Positions 8,604 to 16,915 of a DNA stretch of 64,000 nucleotides are shown here, in pieces (positions within the stretch are counted from its first letter, which is position 1; every line of letters begins with the position of its first letter). The notes beneath the pieces are model-generated. The model had not been told where the DNA came from and searched no databases. It worked only from the letters and a program-made list of their open reading frames with translations. Source of the DNA: Streptomyces sp. CG1 (lineage in GTDB: Bacteria; Actinomycetota; Actinomycetes; Streptomycetales; Streptomycetaceae); NCBI RefSeq assembly GCF_041080625.1, contig NZ_CP163518.1, positions 7,433,501-7,497,500 of the forward strand. Direction: 5' to 3'. A program made the translations under genes and the position numbers.

Positions 8604-9763
8604 CGACGACGATGGCGACACCAGACAACAGCGGCGACGTCCGCCTCTCCGGTATCAGCAAGACCTACGACAACGGCTTCACCGCCGTACACCCGCTGGA
8701 CCTGACTGTGCCGCAGGGCTCCTTCTTCGCCCTGCTCGGCGCCTCCGGCTGCGGCAAGACCACCACCCTGCGCATGATCGCCGGCCTGGAGGAGCCCACG
8801 ACGGGCGCCGTCCACCTCGGCGACCAGGAAGTGACCCATCTGCCGCCGTACAAGCGGCCGGTGAACACGGTCTTCCAGTCCTACGCCCTCTTCCCGCACC
8901 TCGACATCTTCGAGAACGTCGCCTTCGGCCTGCGCCGGCGCGGCATCAAGAGCGTGAAGAAGCAGGTCGAGGACATGCTGGAGCTGGTCCAGCTCGGCGA
9001 GCAGGCGCGCAAGAAGCCGCACCAGCTCTCGGGTGGCCAGCAGCAGCGTGTGGCGGTGGCCCGCGCCCTCATCAACCACCCGAAGGTGCTCCTGCTCGAC
9101 GAGCCGCTCGGCGCCCTCGACCTCAAGCTGCGCCGCCAGATGCAGCTGGAGCTCAAGCGCATCCAGACCGAGGTCGGCATCACCTTCGTACACGTCACGC
9201 ACGACCAGGAGGAGGCCATGACCATGGCCGACACGGTCGCCGTGATGAACGCGGGCCGCGTCGAACAGCTCGGCTCGCCCGCCGACCTGTACGAGAACCC
9301 GAACACCACCTTCGTCGCGAACTTCCTCGGCACGTCCAACCTCATCGAGGCCGAGGTGGACACGAAGAACGGTGACGACATCGTCCTCAAGGCCGGCGGC
9401 GGCAAGCTCGTGCTGCCCGAGTCGCGATGTTCGGCGCCTGCGAAGGCCGGCGGCAAGGTGCTGGTCGGCATCCGCCCCGAGAAGATCTCCCTCACCCACA
9501 CCGACGACGCGGGCGACATCCCCGAGGGCCGCAACCGCCTCACCGGCAAGATCGCCGACGCGAGTTTCATCGGCGTCTCCACGCAGTACGTGATCGACAG
9601 CCCGGTCTGCGACGAGCTGGCGGTGTACGTGCAGAACGTCGAGCGCGACGGCCGGCTGGTGCCCGGCGCCGACGTGGTCCTGCACTGGAGCCCGGCGCAC
9701 ACCTTCGGCCTGGACGCGACCCAGGACATCGACGCGGGCACCGAGGAAGAGGCGGCCGCCTGA
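8600..9763 (+). CDS. potA: Spermidine/putrescine ABC transporter ATP-binding protein
   Basis: The Walker A motif is GASGCGKT (47-54), the signature is LSGGQ (143-147), Walker B is LLLDEP (164-169) and the switch His is in [10 protein letters not shown]. The C-terminal region after residue 240 is a TOBE-type regulatory domain ([10 protein letters not shown]). This is the ATPase of the polyamine importer. I chose GTG 8600, which overlaps the potD stop as GTGA; ATG 8612 in the same frame is possible. The product is 387 residues, normal for PotA. Its stop overlaps the next start as TGATG. Confidence 0.92.
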   Translation: MTTTMATPDNSGDVRLSGISKTYDNGFTAVHPLDLTVPQGSFFALLGASGCGKTTTLRMIAGLEEPTTGAVHLGDQEVTHLPPYKRPVNTVFQSYALFPHLDIFENVAFGLRRRGIKSVKKQVEDMLELVQLGEQARKKPHQLSGGQQQRVAVARALINHPKVLLLDEPLGALDLKLRRQMQLELKRIQTEVGITFVHVTHDQEEAMTMADTVAVMNAGRVEQLGSPADLYENPNTTFVANFLGTSNLIEAEVDTKNGDDIVLKAGGGKLVLPESRCSAPAKAGGKVLVGIRPEKISLTHTDDAGDIPEGRNRLTGKIADASFIGVSTQYVIDSPVCDELAVYVQNVERDGRLVPGADVVLHWSPAHTFGLDATQDIDAGTEEEAAA

Positions 9764-10692
9764 TGTCGACGCTCACCGAGGCGCCCCCGCCCCTCGCCCC
9801 CGCCGAGCCGGAGAACAAGCCCCCGCGCAAACGCGGCCGGTTCACCCCGTACTGGCTGCTGCTGCCCGGCATCCTGTGGCTGATCATCTTCTTCGCGCTG
9901 CCGATGATCTACCAGGCCTCCACCTCCGTGCAGCAGGGCTCCCTGGAGGGGGGCTACAAGGTCACCTGGCACGTCGCGACGTACTGGGACGCGCTGTCCC
10001 AGTACTGGCCGCAGTTCCTGCGGTCCGTGTTCTACGCCGCCGCCGCGACCGTCCTGTGCCTGCTGCTCGGCTATCCGCTGGCCTATCTGATCGCCTTCCG
10101 CGCGGGCCGCTGGCGGAACCTGATCATGATCCTGGTGATCGCGCCGTTCTTCACCAGCTTCCTGATCCGCACCCTCGCCTGGAAGACGATCCTCGCCGAC
10201 AACGGCCCGGTCGTGCACGTCCTGAACTCGGTGCACATCCTGGCCCTCACCAACTGGCTCGGCTGGACGGCCGGCGACCGCGTCCTCGCCACCCCGCTCG
10301 CGGTGGTGTGCGGACTGACGTACAACTTCCTGCCGTTCATGATCCTCCCGCTGTACACCTCGCTGGAGCGGATCGACGGACGGCTGCACGAGGCGGCCGG
10401 CGATCTGTACGCCAAGCCCTGGACCACCTTCCGCAAGGTCACCTTCCCGCTGTCCATGCCGGGCGTGGTCTCCGGCACGCTGCTGACCTTCATCCCCGCG
10501 GCCGGCGACTACGTCAACTCCGAACTCCTCGGCTCCACCGACACCCGCATGATCGGCAACGTCATCCAGACGCAGTTCCTGCGGATTCTCGACTACCCCA
10601 CGGCCGCGGCCCTGTCCTTCATCCTCATGGCCGCCATCCTGGCCATGGTGACGATCTACATCCGCCGGTCCGGGACGGAGGATCTGGTCTAA
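9763..10692 (+). CDS. potB: Spermidine/putrescine ABC transporter permease
   Basis: This 309-residue membrane protein has a short cytoplasmic Pro-rich N terminus and about six transmembrane segments. The first contains [17 protein letters not shown]. The EAA loop that docks on the ATPase reads [35 protein letters not shown] and [16 protein letters not shown] are PotB/PotH-like. The ATG overlaps the potA stop and the TAA is directly followed by the potC ATG, so the four transporter genes form one operon. Confidence 0.9.
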   Translation: MSTLTEAPPPLAPAEPENKPPRKRGRFTPYWLLLPGILWLIIFFALPMIYQASTSVQQGSLEGGYKVTWHVATYWDALSQYWPQFLRSVFYAAAATVLCLLLGYPLAYLIAFRAGRWRNLIMILVIAPFFTSFLIRTLAWKTILADNGPVVHVLNSVHILALTNWLGWTAGDRVLATPLAVVCGLTYNFLPFMILPLYTSLERIDGRLHEAAGDLYAKPWTTFRKVTFPLSMPGVVSGTLLTFIPAAGDYVNSELLGSTDTRMIGNVIQTQFLRILDYPTAAALSFILMAAILAMVTIYIRRSGTEDLV

Positions 10693-11493
10693 ATGCCCTT
10701 CGTCAACTGGCTCAAGCGCCATCTCGTCGTCATCTTCGGGCTTCTGACGCTCGCCTATCTCCTGCTTCCGAACGTCATCGTGACGGTGTTCTCCTTCAAC
10801 AAGCCGAAGGGGCGCTTCAATTACGAGTGGCAGCAGTTCTCGCTGGACGCCTGGAAGCAGCCGTGCGGCGTCGCCGACATGTGCGGCTCGCTGTCCATCA
10901 GCCTCCAGATCGCGGTCTGGGCGACGATCGGTGCCACGATCCTCGGCACGATGATCGCCTTCGCACTGGTCCGCTACCGCTTCCGCGCCCGCGGCGCCGT
11001 CAACTCGCTGATCTTCCTGCCGATGGCGATGCCCGAGGTCGTCATGGCCGCCTCGCTGCTCACCCTGTTCCTCAACATGGGCGCCCAGCTGGGCTTCTAC
11101 ACGATCCTCATTGCGCACATCATGTTCTGCCTCAGCTTCGTCGTCACCGCGGTCAAGGCGCGTGTGATGTCGATGGACCCGCGCCTGGAGGAGGCCGCCC
11201 GGGACCTGTACGCCAGTCCGGTGCAGACCTTCCTGAGGGTCACCCTGCCGATCGCGGCACCCGGAATCGCCGCGGGCGCGCTGCTGTCCTTCGCGCTCTC
11301 CTTCGACGATTTCATCATCACCAATTTCAACGCGGGCTCGACCGTCACCTTCCCCATGTTCGTGTGGGGTTCGGCGCAGCGCGGCACACCCGTGCAGATC
11401 AATGTCATCGGTACGGCCATGTTCCTCGTCGCCGTGCTGTTCGTCCTGATCTCGATGATCATCAACAACCGCCGTAACAGCCAAAAGGCATAA
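10693..11493 (+). CDS. potC: Spermidine/putrescine ABC transporter permease
   Basis: This 266-residue inner-membrane permease starts immediately after the potB stop. It has six predicted transmembrane helices and the EAA motif [20 protein letters not shown]. The phrase [17 protein letters not shown] is highly characteristic of PotC/PotI proteins. With PotB it forms the channel of the polyamine importer. It is followed 35 bases later by the oxidoreductase gene, so polyamine uptake and oxidation look to be in one transcript. Confidence 0.9.
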   Translation: MPFVNWLKRHLVVIFGLLTLAYLLLPNVIVTVFSFNKPKGRFNYEWQQFSLDAWKQPCGVADMCGSLSISLQIAVWATIGATILGTMIAFALVRYRFRARGAVNSLIFLPMAMPEVVMAASLLTLFLNMGAQLGFYTILIAHIMFCLSFVVTAVKARVMSMDPRLEEAARDLYASPVQTFLRVTLPIAAPGIAAGALLSFALSFDDFIITNFNAGSTVTFPMFVWGSAQRGTPVQINVIGTAMFLVAVLFVLISMIINNRRNSQKA

Positions 11494-11528
11494 GCCTTTC
11501 AAGAAAGCCCTCGTAGGGAGTTGAAATC

Positions 11529-12959
11529 ATGGCCCCAAGCGCCATGAGCCGTGGCAAAGACAACTGGATCGCCTCTCTCTCCGAAGCCCAGCCGGTCCCG
11601 TACTGGCTGGAAGACCCCGGCAAGCCCACCGCCGAGCCCGCCCTCACCGGCACCGACACCTGCGACCTGCTGGTCGTCGGCGGCGGCTACAGCGGGCTGT
11701 GGACCGCGCTGGGAGCCAAGGAGCGCGACCCGAAGCGCGAGGTGGTGCTGCTGGAAGGCCGCGAGGTGGGCTGGGCCGCCTCCGGCCGCAACGGCGGCTT
11801 CTGCGCCGCCTCCCTCACCCACGGTCTGCCCAACGGGCTGACCCGCTGGCCCGACGAGATCCAGAAGCTGGAGGAGCTGGGCCGGCGCAACCTCGACGAG
11901 ATCGAGGCCGCGGTGGCCCGGCACGGCATCGACTGCGACTTCGAGCGCACCGGCGAGATCGACGTCGCCACCGAGACCTACCAGGCCTGGGAACTGCGCG
12001 ACTGGCACCGGGAGTTGGAGGAGAAGGGACTCGCGGACGGCATCGAGTTCCTGGACGCCGACGCGGTGCGCGAGCAGGTGAACTCGCCGACGTTCGAGGC
12101 GGGCCTGTGGGACCGCCGGGGCGTGGCCATGCTGCACCCGGCGAAGCTCGCCTGGGGCCTCAAGCAGGCCTGCACCAAGCTGGGCGTGCGGGTGTACGAG
12201 CACACGCCCGCGCTGAGCCTGAAGCAGTACGGCGCCGGCATGGCCGTCAGCACGCCGTACGGCGCGGTCCGCGCCCGCCGGGTCGCGCTCGGCACGAACA
12301 TCTTCCCGAGCCTGCTGCGCCGCGTGCGCTCCTACACCGTCCCGGTCTACGACTACGCGCTGATGACGGAGCCGCTGACCGCCGGGCAGCTGTCGGACAT
12401 CGGCTGGAAGAACCGCCAGGGGCTGGGCGACTCGGCCAACCAGTTCCACTACTTCCGGCTGTCCGCCGACAACCGGATCCTGTGGGGCGGCTACGACGCG
12501 ATCCACCACTACGGCGGCCGGGTGCGCGCCGAGTACGACGACCGGCCGGAGACGTACGCCAAGCTCGCCAGCCACTTCTTCACCTGCTTCCCGCAGCTGG
12601 AGGGCGTCCGCTTCACACACGCCTGGGGCGGCGCGATCGACACCTGCTCGCGCTTCTCGGCGTTCTTCGGCACGGCGCACCGGGGGAGGGTCGCGTACGC
12701 GGCCGGCTACACCGGCCTCGGCGTGGGCGCGACCCGCTTCGGCGCGGACGTGATGCTCGACCTGCTGGACGGGGAGAGCACCGAGCGGACCGAGCTGGAG
12801 ATGGTCCGCAAGAAGCCGCTGCCGTTCCCGCCCGAGCCGTTCGCCTGGACCGGGATCGCCCTCACCAAGTGGTCCCTGGCCCGCGCGGACGCACAGGGCG
12901 GCCGCCGCAATCTGTGGCTGCGGACGATGGACCGGCTGGGGCTGGGCTTCGACAGCTGA
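11529..12959 (+). CDS. FAD-dependent amine oxidoreductase (DadA/PuuB-like)
   Basis: This 476-residue protein has a Rossmann FAD-binding motif (CDLLVVGGGYSGLWTALGAK, residues 45-64) and a second FAD contact, GWAASGRNGGFCAAS. A C-terminal DAO-type motif (GYTGLGVGATRFGADVML) places it in the DAO family. Relatives oxidise gamma-glutamylputrescine or free putrescine. Position at the end of the aldehyde dehydrogenase-potDABC run indicates it generates the aldehyde used by the first gene of the operon. No glutamylputrescine synthetase lies in the window, so direct amine oxidation versus the glutamylated route stays open. AGGGAG lies about nine bases before ATG 11529. Confidence 0.82.
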   Translation: MAPSAMSRGKDNWIASLSEAQPVPYWLEDPGKPTAEPALTGTDTCDLLVVGGGYSGLWTALGAKERDPKREVVLLEGREVGWAASGRNGGFCAASLTHGLPNGLTRWPDEIQKLEELGRRNLDEIEAAVARHGIDCDFERTGEIDVATETYQAWELRDWHRELEEKGLADGIEFLDADAVREQVNSPTFEAGLWDRRGVAMLHPAKLAWGLKQACTKLGVRVYEHTPALSLKQYGAGMAVSTPYGAVRARRVALGTNIFPSLLRRVRSYTVPVYDYALMTEPLTAGQLSDIGWKNRQGLGDSANQFHYFRLSADNRILWGGYDAIHHYGGRVRAEYDDRPETYAKLASHFFTCFPQLEGVRFTHAWGGAIDTCSRFSAFFGTAHRGRVAYAAGYTGLGVGATRFGADVMLDLLDGESTERTELEMVRKKPLPFPPEPFAWTGIALTKWSLARADAQGGRRNLWLRTMDRLGLGFDS

Positions 12960-13095
12960 GGTCTCTACCTGTCCTTCATGGCTGCGTCAAGCCACGAGAT
13001 TTCGGAGCATGACCCCGCTCCTGCCTTCCGGCGTACTGGAAGCACGGGCCTCACCGGAGGCACCGGCTTCGACACCGGAACAGTAGGAGAAGATC

Positions 13096-13374
13096 ATGAA
13101 CCGCATCACCCGCAAGTGCGACGACTCCCGCGTCAAGCGCGGCCTGGGCCTGGCGACGGCGGCGGCCGCCGTGGCCGTTGCCGGAGGCGTCATGCTCCCG
13201 GCCGCGGCCGCTTCGGCCGCACCGATGCACCAGGCGTCCGTGGTGACCGCGGCTCCCCGTCATGACCACCACGACCATGACTCCTGGGACCATCACCACA
13301 AGCACTACTACTGGAACCATCACCACCACTGCTGGGACTACTACTGGGACTGGGACCACTACTACGGGTGGTAG
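13096..13374 (+). CDS. Small secreted His/Asp/Trp/Tyr-rich peptide
   Basis: This 92-residue protein starts at ATG 13096, behind TAGGAG. A Sec signal covers about residues 1-42: basic start, LATAAAAVAVAGGVML, cleavage after SAA. The mature peptide of about 50 residues is mostly His, Asp, Trp and Tyr (HDHHDHDSWDHHHKHYYW, then NHHHHC and WDYYWDWDHYYGW) with a single Cys. Such composition suggests binding of Zn, Cu, Ni or Co at the cell surface, or an adhesive or redox role; this is inference. I recognise no family. The codons are ordinary for the genome and the ribosome site is good, so I believe it is a real gene. Confidence 0.7.
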   Translation: MNRITRKCDDSRVKRGLGLATAAAAVAVAGGVMLPAAAASAAPMHQASVVTAAPRHDHHDHDSWDHHHKHYYWNHHHHCWDYYWDWDHYYGW

Positions 13375-13396
13375 TCCGCAGCTGGATGGCTGAAAT

Positions 13397-13410
13397 GTGA
13401 CGTAGGTCAC
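13397..13410. promoter_or_regulatory. Crp-type palindromic site
   Basis: GTGACGTAGGTCAC matches the Streptomyces Crp core GTG-N6-GNCAC. It lies about 105 bases before the start of the gene at 13515 and 22 bases after the stop of the His-rich peptide gene. Binding is a prediction. Confidence 0.4.
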
Positions 13411-13514
13411 CTCGAAGGGGGCGCGGAACCCGCGTAATGCCCCGGGAAGACCTCCCTCTCTCTCCCTGATGCGACCGCGCCGGACGGTCGGGCGAGAGAA
13501 AGGGAGGCCTTCTC

Positions 13515-13967
13515 ATGACTGGGGCGAAGACGGCCGTCGAGTGGCTGGCATCCGTCGCACCGGATCCCGAGGCCTGCCGCTGGGAATGGGAGCGCAATCC
13601 CCTGGGGGTCGCGCTGCTGCCCGCCGGCAGGGCCTGGGACGTACTGATCCTGCCGGGTGAACTCGGCTATCCGACCCTGGACGTGCTCACCCGGGTCCTC
13701 GACCGACCCGGCCCGGTACTCGTCGACTTCGGCGACAGCCGGGTCGGGTTCTTCGTGCCGCCGGGCACCGCGGCCCGCTGGATCGGCACCGGAATCCGTA
13801 CCGCGGGACCCGGGACCTGGATCGTCGTCCCGTATCCGGGCCGGGCGACCCGGGGTGTGCGCTGGCTGGTGCCGCCGGACGGCTCGGGCACGCTGACCGA
13901 CTCTGCGCTGCTGGAGCTGGCGATGCACGAGGCGGCGGCGCGGCTGGCCGGGGGCGGGGACGGCTAG
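13515..13967 (+). CDS. Conserved hypothetical protein
   Basis: This 150-residue protein starts at ATG 13515 with GGGAGG about eleven bases upstream. It contains LLPAGRAWDVLILPGELGY, GFFVPPGTAARWIGTGIRT, TWIVVPYPGR and RWLVPPDGSGTLTDSALLEL. These phrases resemble the N-terminal fold shared with bifunctional DNA primase/polymerase-like small proteins of Streptomyces. No polymerase or primase catalytic triad is evident in this short version. There is no signal peptide or membrane segment. It sits alone between the His-rich peptide gene and the chitinase. Function is unknown. Confidence 0.65.
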   Translation: MTGAKTAVEWLASVAPDPEACRWEWERNPLGVALLPAGRAWDVLILPGELGYPTLDVLTRVLDRPGPVLVDFGDSRVGFFVPPGTAARWIGTGIRTAGPGTWIVVPYPGRATRGVRWLVPPDGSGTLTDSALLELAMHEAAARLAGGGDG

Positions 13968-14018
13968 AGCCTCGCTTTCGGATCCTGCCCGGGTCGCGGG
14001 TCCTGGCGTCCGGACGCC

Positions 14019-14047
14019 TTGACAACAAGATTGGTCTGGACCAAGTT
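14019..14047 (+). promoter_or_regulatory. Chitinase promoter
   Basis: TTGACA (14019-14024), a 17-base spacer and CAAGTT (14042-14047) form a vegetative-type promoter about 45 bases before the GTG start. The DasR-like palindrome fills the downstream part of the spacer and most of the -10 element. Confidence 0.5.
14030..14045. promoter_or_regulatory. DasR-responsive element (dre) in chitinase promoter
   Basis: ATTGGTCTGGACCAAG contains the perfect arms TTGGTC and GACCAA around TG. It closely matches the known DasR site (ACTGGTCTAGACCAGT type) that represses chitin genes until N-acetylglucosamine phosphates release the regulator. Confidence 0.65.
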
Positions 14048-14090
14048 GAGTGCGCTCCGCCCTCCAACTCCCCTCTTCCCGGAGGCCCTT

Positions 14091-15941
14091 GTGGACCGCG
14101 CCCGATCTGCCCTGTACGCAAGGCGTCCCAGATCCGTCCTCGCCCTGCTCACGGCCGCTCTGCTCGCCGTGCCGGGCATCACCGCGCTCTCGTCGGCCGC
14201 CCGCGCGGCCGACGCGGACCTCGCGACGAACGGCGGCTTCGAGTCCGGCCTGACCGGCTGGACCTGCACGGCAGGCAGCGGTACGACCGTGAACTCACCT
14301 GTCCACAGCGGCAGTTCCGCGCTGCAGGCGACCCCGGCGGGCAGTGACGACGCCCAGTGCGCACAGACCGTCTCCGTCCAGCCGAACTCGACGTACACGC
14401 TGTCCGGTTACGTCCGCGGCTCGTACGTCTACCTCGGCGTGAACGGCACCGGCTCCACCGACGTCTCCACCTGGACCCAGTCCGCCCCCGACTGGCAGAA
14501 GCTCACCACCACCTTCACCACCGGCGCCGACACGGCGAAGGTCACCATCCACACCCACGGCTGGTACGGCACCGGCGCCTACTACGCCGACGACATCTCC
14601 CTGGCCGGCCCGGACGGAACCGGGACCGGCACCGGACAGCCGCCCGCCGCGCCGGCCGGCCTCACGGTCGCGTCCGTCACCTCGTCCTCCGTCGCCCTGT
14701 CCTGGTCGCCGGTGACCGGCGCCACGAGCTACACGGTCTACCGCGACGGGGTCAAGTCCCAGACACTGAACAGCACTTCGGCAACCGCCACCGGACTGTC
14801 CGCCTCGACGGCGTACAGCTTCCAGGTCACCGCGAGCAACGACGCCGGCGAGTCCGCGAAATCGGCGGTCGTGACCGCGACGACCGGCGCGGGCAGCGGG
14901 GGAGGGAGTGGCGCAGGCTCGACGGACCTGCCCACCCACGCCCTCGTCGGCTATCTGCACTCCAGCTTCGCCAACGGCTCCGGCTACACCCGCCTCGCCG
15001 ACGTACCCGGCAGCTGGGACGTCATCGACCTGGCCTTCGGCGAGCCCACCTCGCCGGCCTCCGGGGACATCCGCTTCAACCGTTGTCCGGTGGCGGAGTG
15101 CCCGAACGTCGAGTCCGACGCGGACTTCAAGGCGGCCATCAAGGCGAAGCAAGCGGCCGGCAAGAAGGTGCTGATCTCCATCGGCGGCCAGAACGGCCAG
15201 GTCCAGCTGACCACCACCGCCGCCCGCGACACCTTCGTCTCCTCGGTCTCGAACATCATCGACACCTGGGGCCTGGACGGCCTGGACATCGACTTCGAGG
15301 GCCACTCGCTGTCGCTCGACACGAACGACACGGACTTCAAGAACCCGACGACCCCCGTGATCGTGAACCTCATCTCGGCCCTGAAGACCCTGAAGGCCAA
15401 GTACGGATCGAAGTTCGTCCTGACTCTGGCGCCGGAGACGTTCTTCGTGCAGAACGGCTACCAGTTCTACGGCACCGGCAAGTGGGGTGGCCAGGACCCG
15501 CGCTGCGGGGCGTACCTCCCGGTGATCTACGCCCTGCGCGACGACCTCACGCTCCTGCACGTCCAGGACTACAACTCCGGACCGATCATGGGCCTGGACA
15601 ACCAGTACCACTCCATGGGCGGCGCCGACTTCCACATCGCCATGACCGACATGCTGCTCACCGGCTTCCCGGTGGCGGGGGACCCGAACAACGTCTTCCC
15701 GCCCCTGCGCCCCGACCAGGTGGCGATCGGCATGCCGGCGTCGACCGACGCGGGCAACGGCTACGTACCCCCGTCCGAGGTCACGAAGACCCTGGACTGC
15801 TTGACGAAGAAGACGAACTGCGGCTCGTACGCGACCCATGGGACCTGGCCGGCGCTGCGCGGTCTGATGACGTGGTCGGTGAACTGGGACCGCTACTCGA
15901 ACTGGGAGTTCCAGACGAACTTCGACGCGTACTTCGGCTGA
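14091..15941 (+). CDS. Secreted GH18 chitinase with N-terminal CBM and fibronectin type III domain
   Basis: GTG 14091 follows GGAGG (14081-14085), giving 616 residues. A Sec signal ends near SSAARAADA (about 43). Residues about 45-175 are a beta-sandwich carbohydrate-binding module (NGGFESGLTGW, then YYADDISLAG). Residues about 185-270 are a fibronectin III domain (PAGLTVASVTSSSVALSWSP). A Gly/Ser linker leads to the GH18 barrel, with the catalytic motif DGLDIDFEG (acid Glu403) and the SIGG strand. It should cleave chitin outside the cell. From memory it matches the S. coelicolor chitinase at the same chromosomal place (chiB there). The promoter overlaps a dre, implying control by DasR and GlcNAc. 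Confidence 0.92.
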   Translation: MDRARSALYARRPRSVLALLTAALLAVPGITALSSAARAADADLATNGGFESGLTGWTCTAGSGTTVNSPVHSGSSALQATPAGSDDAQCAQTVSVQPNSTYTLSGYVRGSYVYLGVNGTGSTDVSTWTQSAPDWQKLTTTFTTGADTAKVTIHTHGWYGTGAYYADDISLAGPDGTGTGTGQPPAAPAGLTVASVTSSSVALSWSPVTGATSYTVYRDGVKSQTLNSTSATATGLSASTAYSFQVTASNDAGESAKSAVVTATTGAGSGGGSGAGSTDLPTHALVGYLHSSFANGSGYTRLADVPGSWDVIDLAFGEPTSPASGDIRFNRCPVAECPNVESDADFKAAIKAKQAAGKKVLISIGGQNGQVQLTTTAARDTFVSSVSNIIDTWGLDGLDIDFEGHSLSLDTNDTDFKNPTTPVIVNLISALKTLKAKYGSKFVLTLAPETFFVQNGYQFYGTGKWGGQDPRCGAYLPVIYALRDDLTLLHVQDYNSGPIMGLDNQYHSMGGADFHIAMTDMLLTGFPVAGDPNNVFPPLRPDQVAIGMPASTDAGNGYVPPSEVTKTLDCLTKKTNCGSYATHGTWPALRGLMTWSVNWDRYSNWEFQTNFDAYFG

Positions 15942-16539
15942 TCACCAGGGTGAGGCCGGTCAGCAGGACGGTGCACAGACACCAGCTGGCGACCACGTCC
16001 AGCGGCCAGTGATAGCCGTGCCGGACCAGGCCGTACGACACCCCGAGGACCAGGGCCGTACAGAGCGCGACCAGGCTCCGGCGGGCGGCCGGCGAGCGCA
16101 GCCAGGGGAGCAGGAGCAGGGTCGCGGAGCCGTAGGCGACGGCCGCCGTGGCCGTGTGGCCGGAGGGGAAATAGCCGACGGCCGGGGGCACCACGGGGGT
16201 CCCCGGCCGGGCGGTCCAGTCCTTGAGCGGGACGATGATCGCCGGGACCAGCGCCATCAGCACGATCGCGGCGAGTGGCGGCAGCCACCAGCGGGGCGCA
16301 CCGCTGCTGCGGCCCCGCCACAGGACGTAGCCGACGGCGACGAGGAGCACCGGCACGGCGACCTGGCCGTTCCCGAGGTCGGAGAGGATCTCGGAGAACC
16401 GGTCCGGATGGACGAGGGCCCGGCTGAGGCGGGCGTCCACGCGCAGGAGCGGGCCGTGGGCCACGACCTGCCAGGTGGACAGGGCGAGGAGCACGGCCGG
16501 GAGGAGGAGCAGCGGGGCACGGCGGACAACGGTCGACAC
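15781..16539 (-). CDS. PAP2 family phosphatase, membrane protein with antisense C-terminal extension
   Basis: GTG 16539 is proposed as start just before the first hydrophobic segment (APLLLLPAVLLALSTW); no clear ribosome site is seen. PAP2 motifs are present: LKDWTARP, YFPSGHTATAAVAYG and SYGLVRHGYHWPLDV, the three pieces of the lipid phosphatase/phosphotransferase site. There are about five transmembrane helices, so it should dephosphorylate a lipid phosphate such as phosphatidate or undecaprenyl diphosphate. The last ~54 residues, after LTLVISRS, are a Ser/Arg/Pro-rich tail read antisense to the chitinase 3' end. The original stop seems to have been lost, and the functional protein probably ends near 15940. 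Confidence 0.78.
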   Translation of the reverse strand: MSTVVRRAPLLLLPAVLLALSTWQVVAHGPLLRVDARLSRALVHPDRFSEILSDLGNGQVAVPVLLVAVGYVLWRGRSSGAPRWWLPPLAAIVLMALVPAIIVPLKDWTARPGTPVVPPAVGYFPSGHTATAAVAYGSATLLLLPWLRSPAARRSLVALCTALVLGVSYGLVRHGYHWPLDVVASWCLCTVLLTGLTLVISRSTRRSSSGTPSSSSGPSSPTTSSDRAAPARSHGSRTSRSSSSSSSSPGSS

Positions 16540-16741
16540 GGTGCCCAGCTTCGCAGAATGTCCGGAGGGAGGAGGTCGGCCGCCCCGGAACAGGGGGGGT
16601 GGTTCCGAGGCGGCCGTCCGGACCGGAACGTCGCGCGCCCCGGGGGGTTTGGGGCGGCGACCGTCCGATCGGTGAGGAGATCCCGGAGCCGTCAGGCGCC
16701 GGTTATGTGCGCGAGGGCACGACCAGGTCGAAGCTGGGGAG

Positions 16742-16821
16742 GCCTCGGCCTGAAATCGCCCACAGTCCCCTGTGGACGGGGTGTATCTCTCATCTGGGTA
16801 GAACCTACGGCAGGCCGAGGC
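16742..16821. other. Structured intergenic element with three-way-junction potential
   Basis: The 376-base gap 16540-16915 holds no gene. In it, GCCTCGGCCTG (16742-16752) pairs perfectly with CAGGCCGAGGC (16811-16821). Inside lie two hairpins: CCACAG-TCCC-CTGTGG (16760-16775) and GTAG-AAC-CTAC (16798-16808). Alternative pairings also exist, such as GTCC/GGAC and CCCC/GGGG between 16765 and 16781. The element could be a leader of the PAP2 gene on the minus strand, a 3' element of gabT, or a small RNA. Confidence 0.45.
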
Positions 16822-16915
16822 GGTTGGGCAGACGGAATCGCGTCCCGTCATCCACCTCCCACACGTTCTTCACACGGCCTGCCGCAGGAGTCGTTCAGAG
16901 GTGCGGACGGCTCGC

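Noticed and set aside
8881..11502. 873-residue open frame antisense to potA-potB-potC
   Set aside because: Shadow of three certain genes, with His/Glu/Gln-rich nonsense composition.
16742..16821. tRNA or tmRNA gene at the structured element
   Set aside because: The outer stem is 11 bases, there is no T-loop GTTCRAAY or anticodon arm of correct size, and no CCA-type end.
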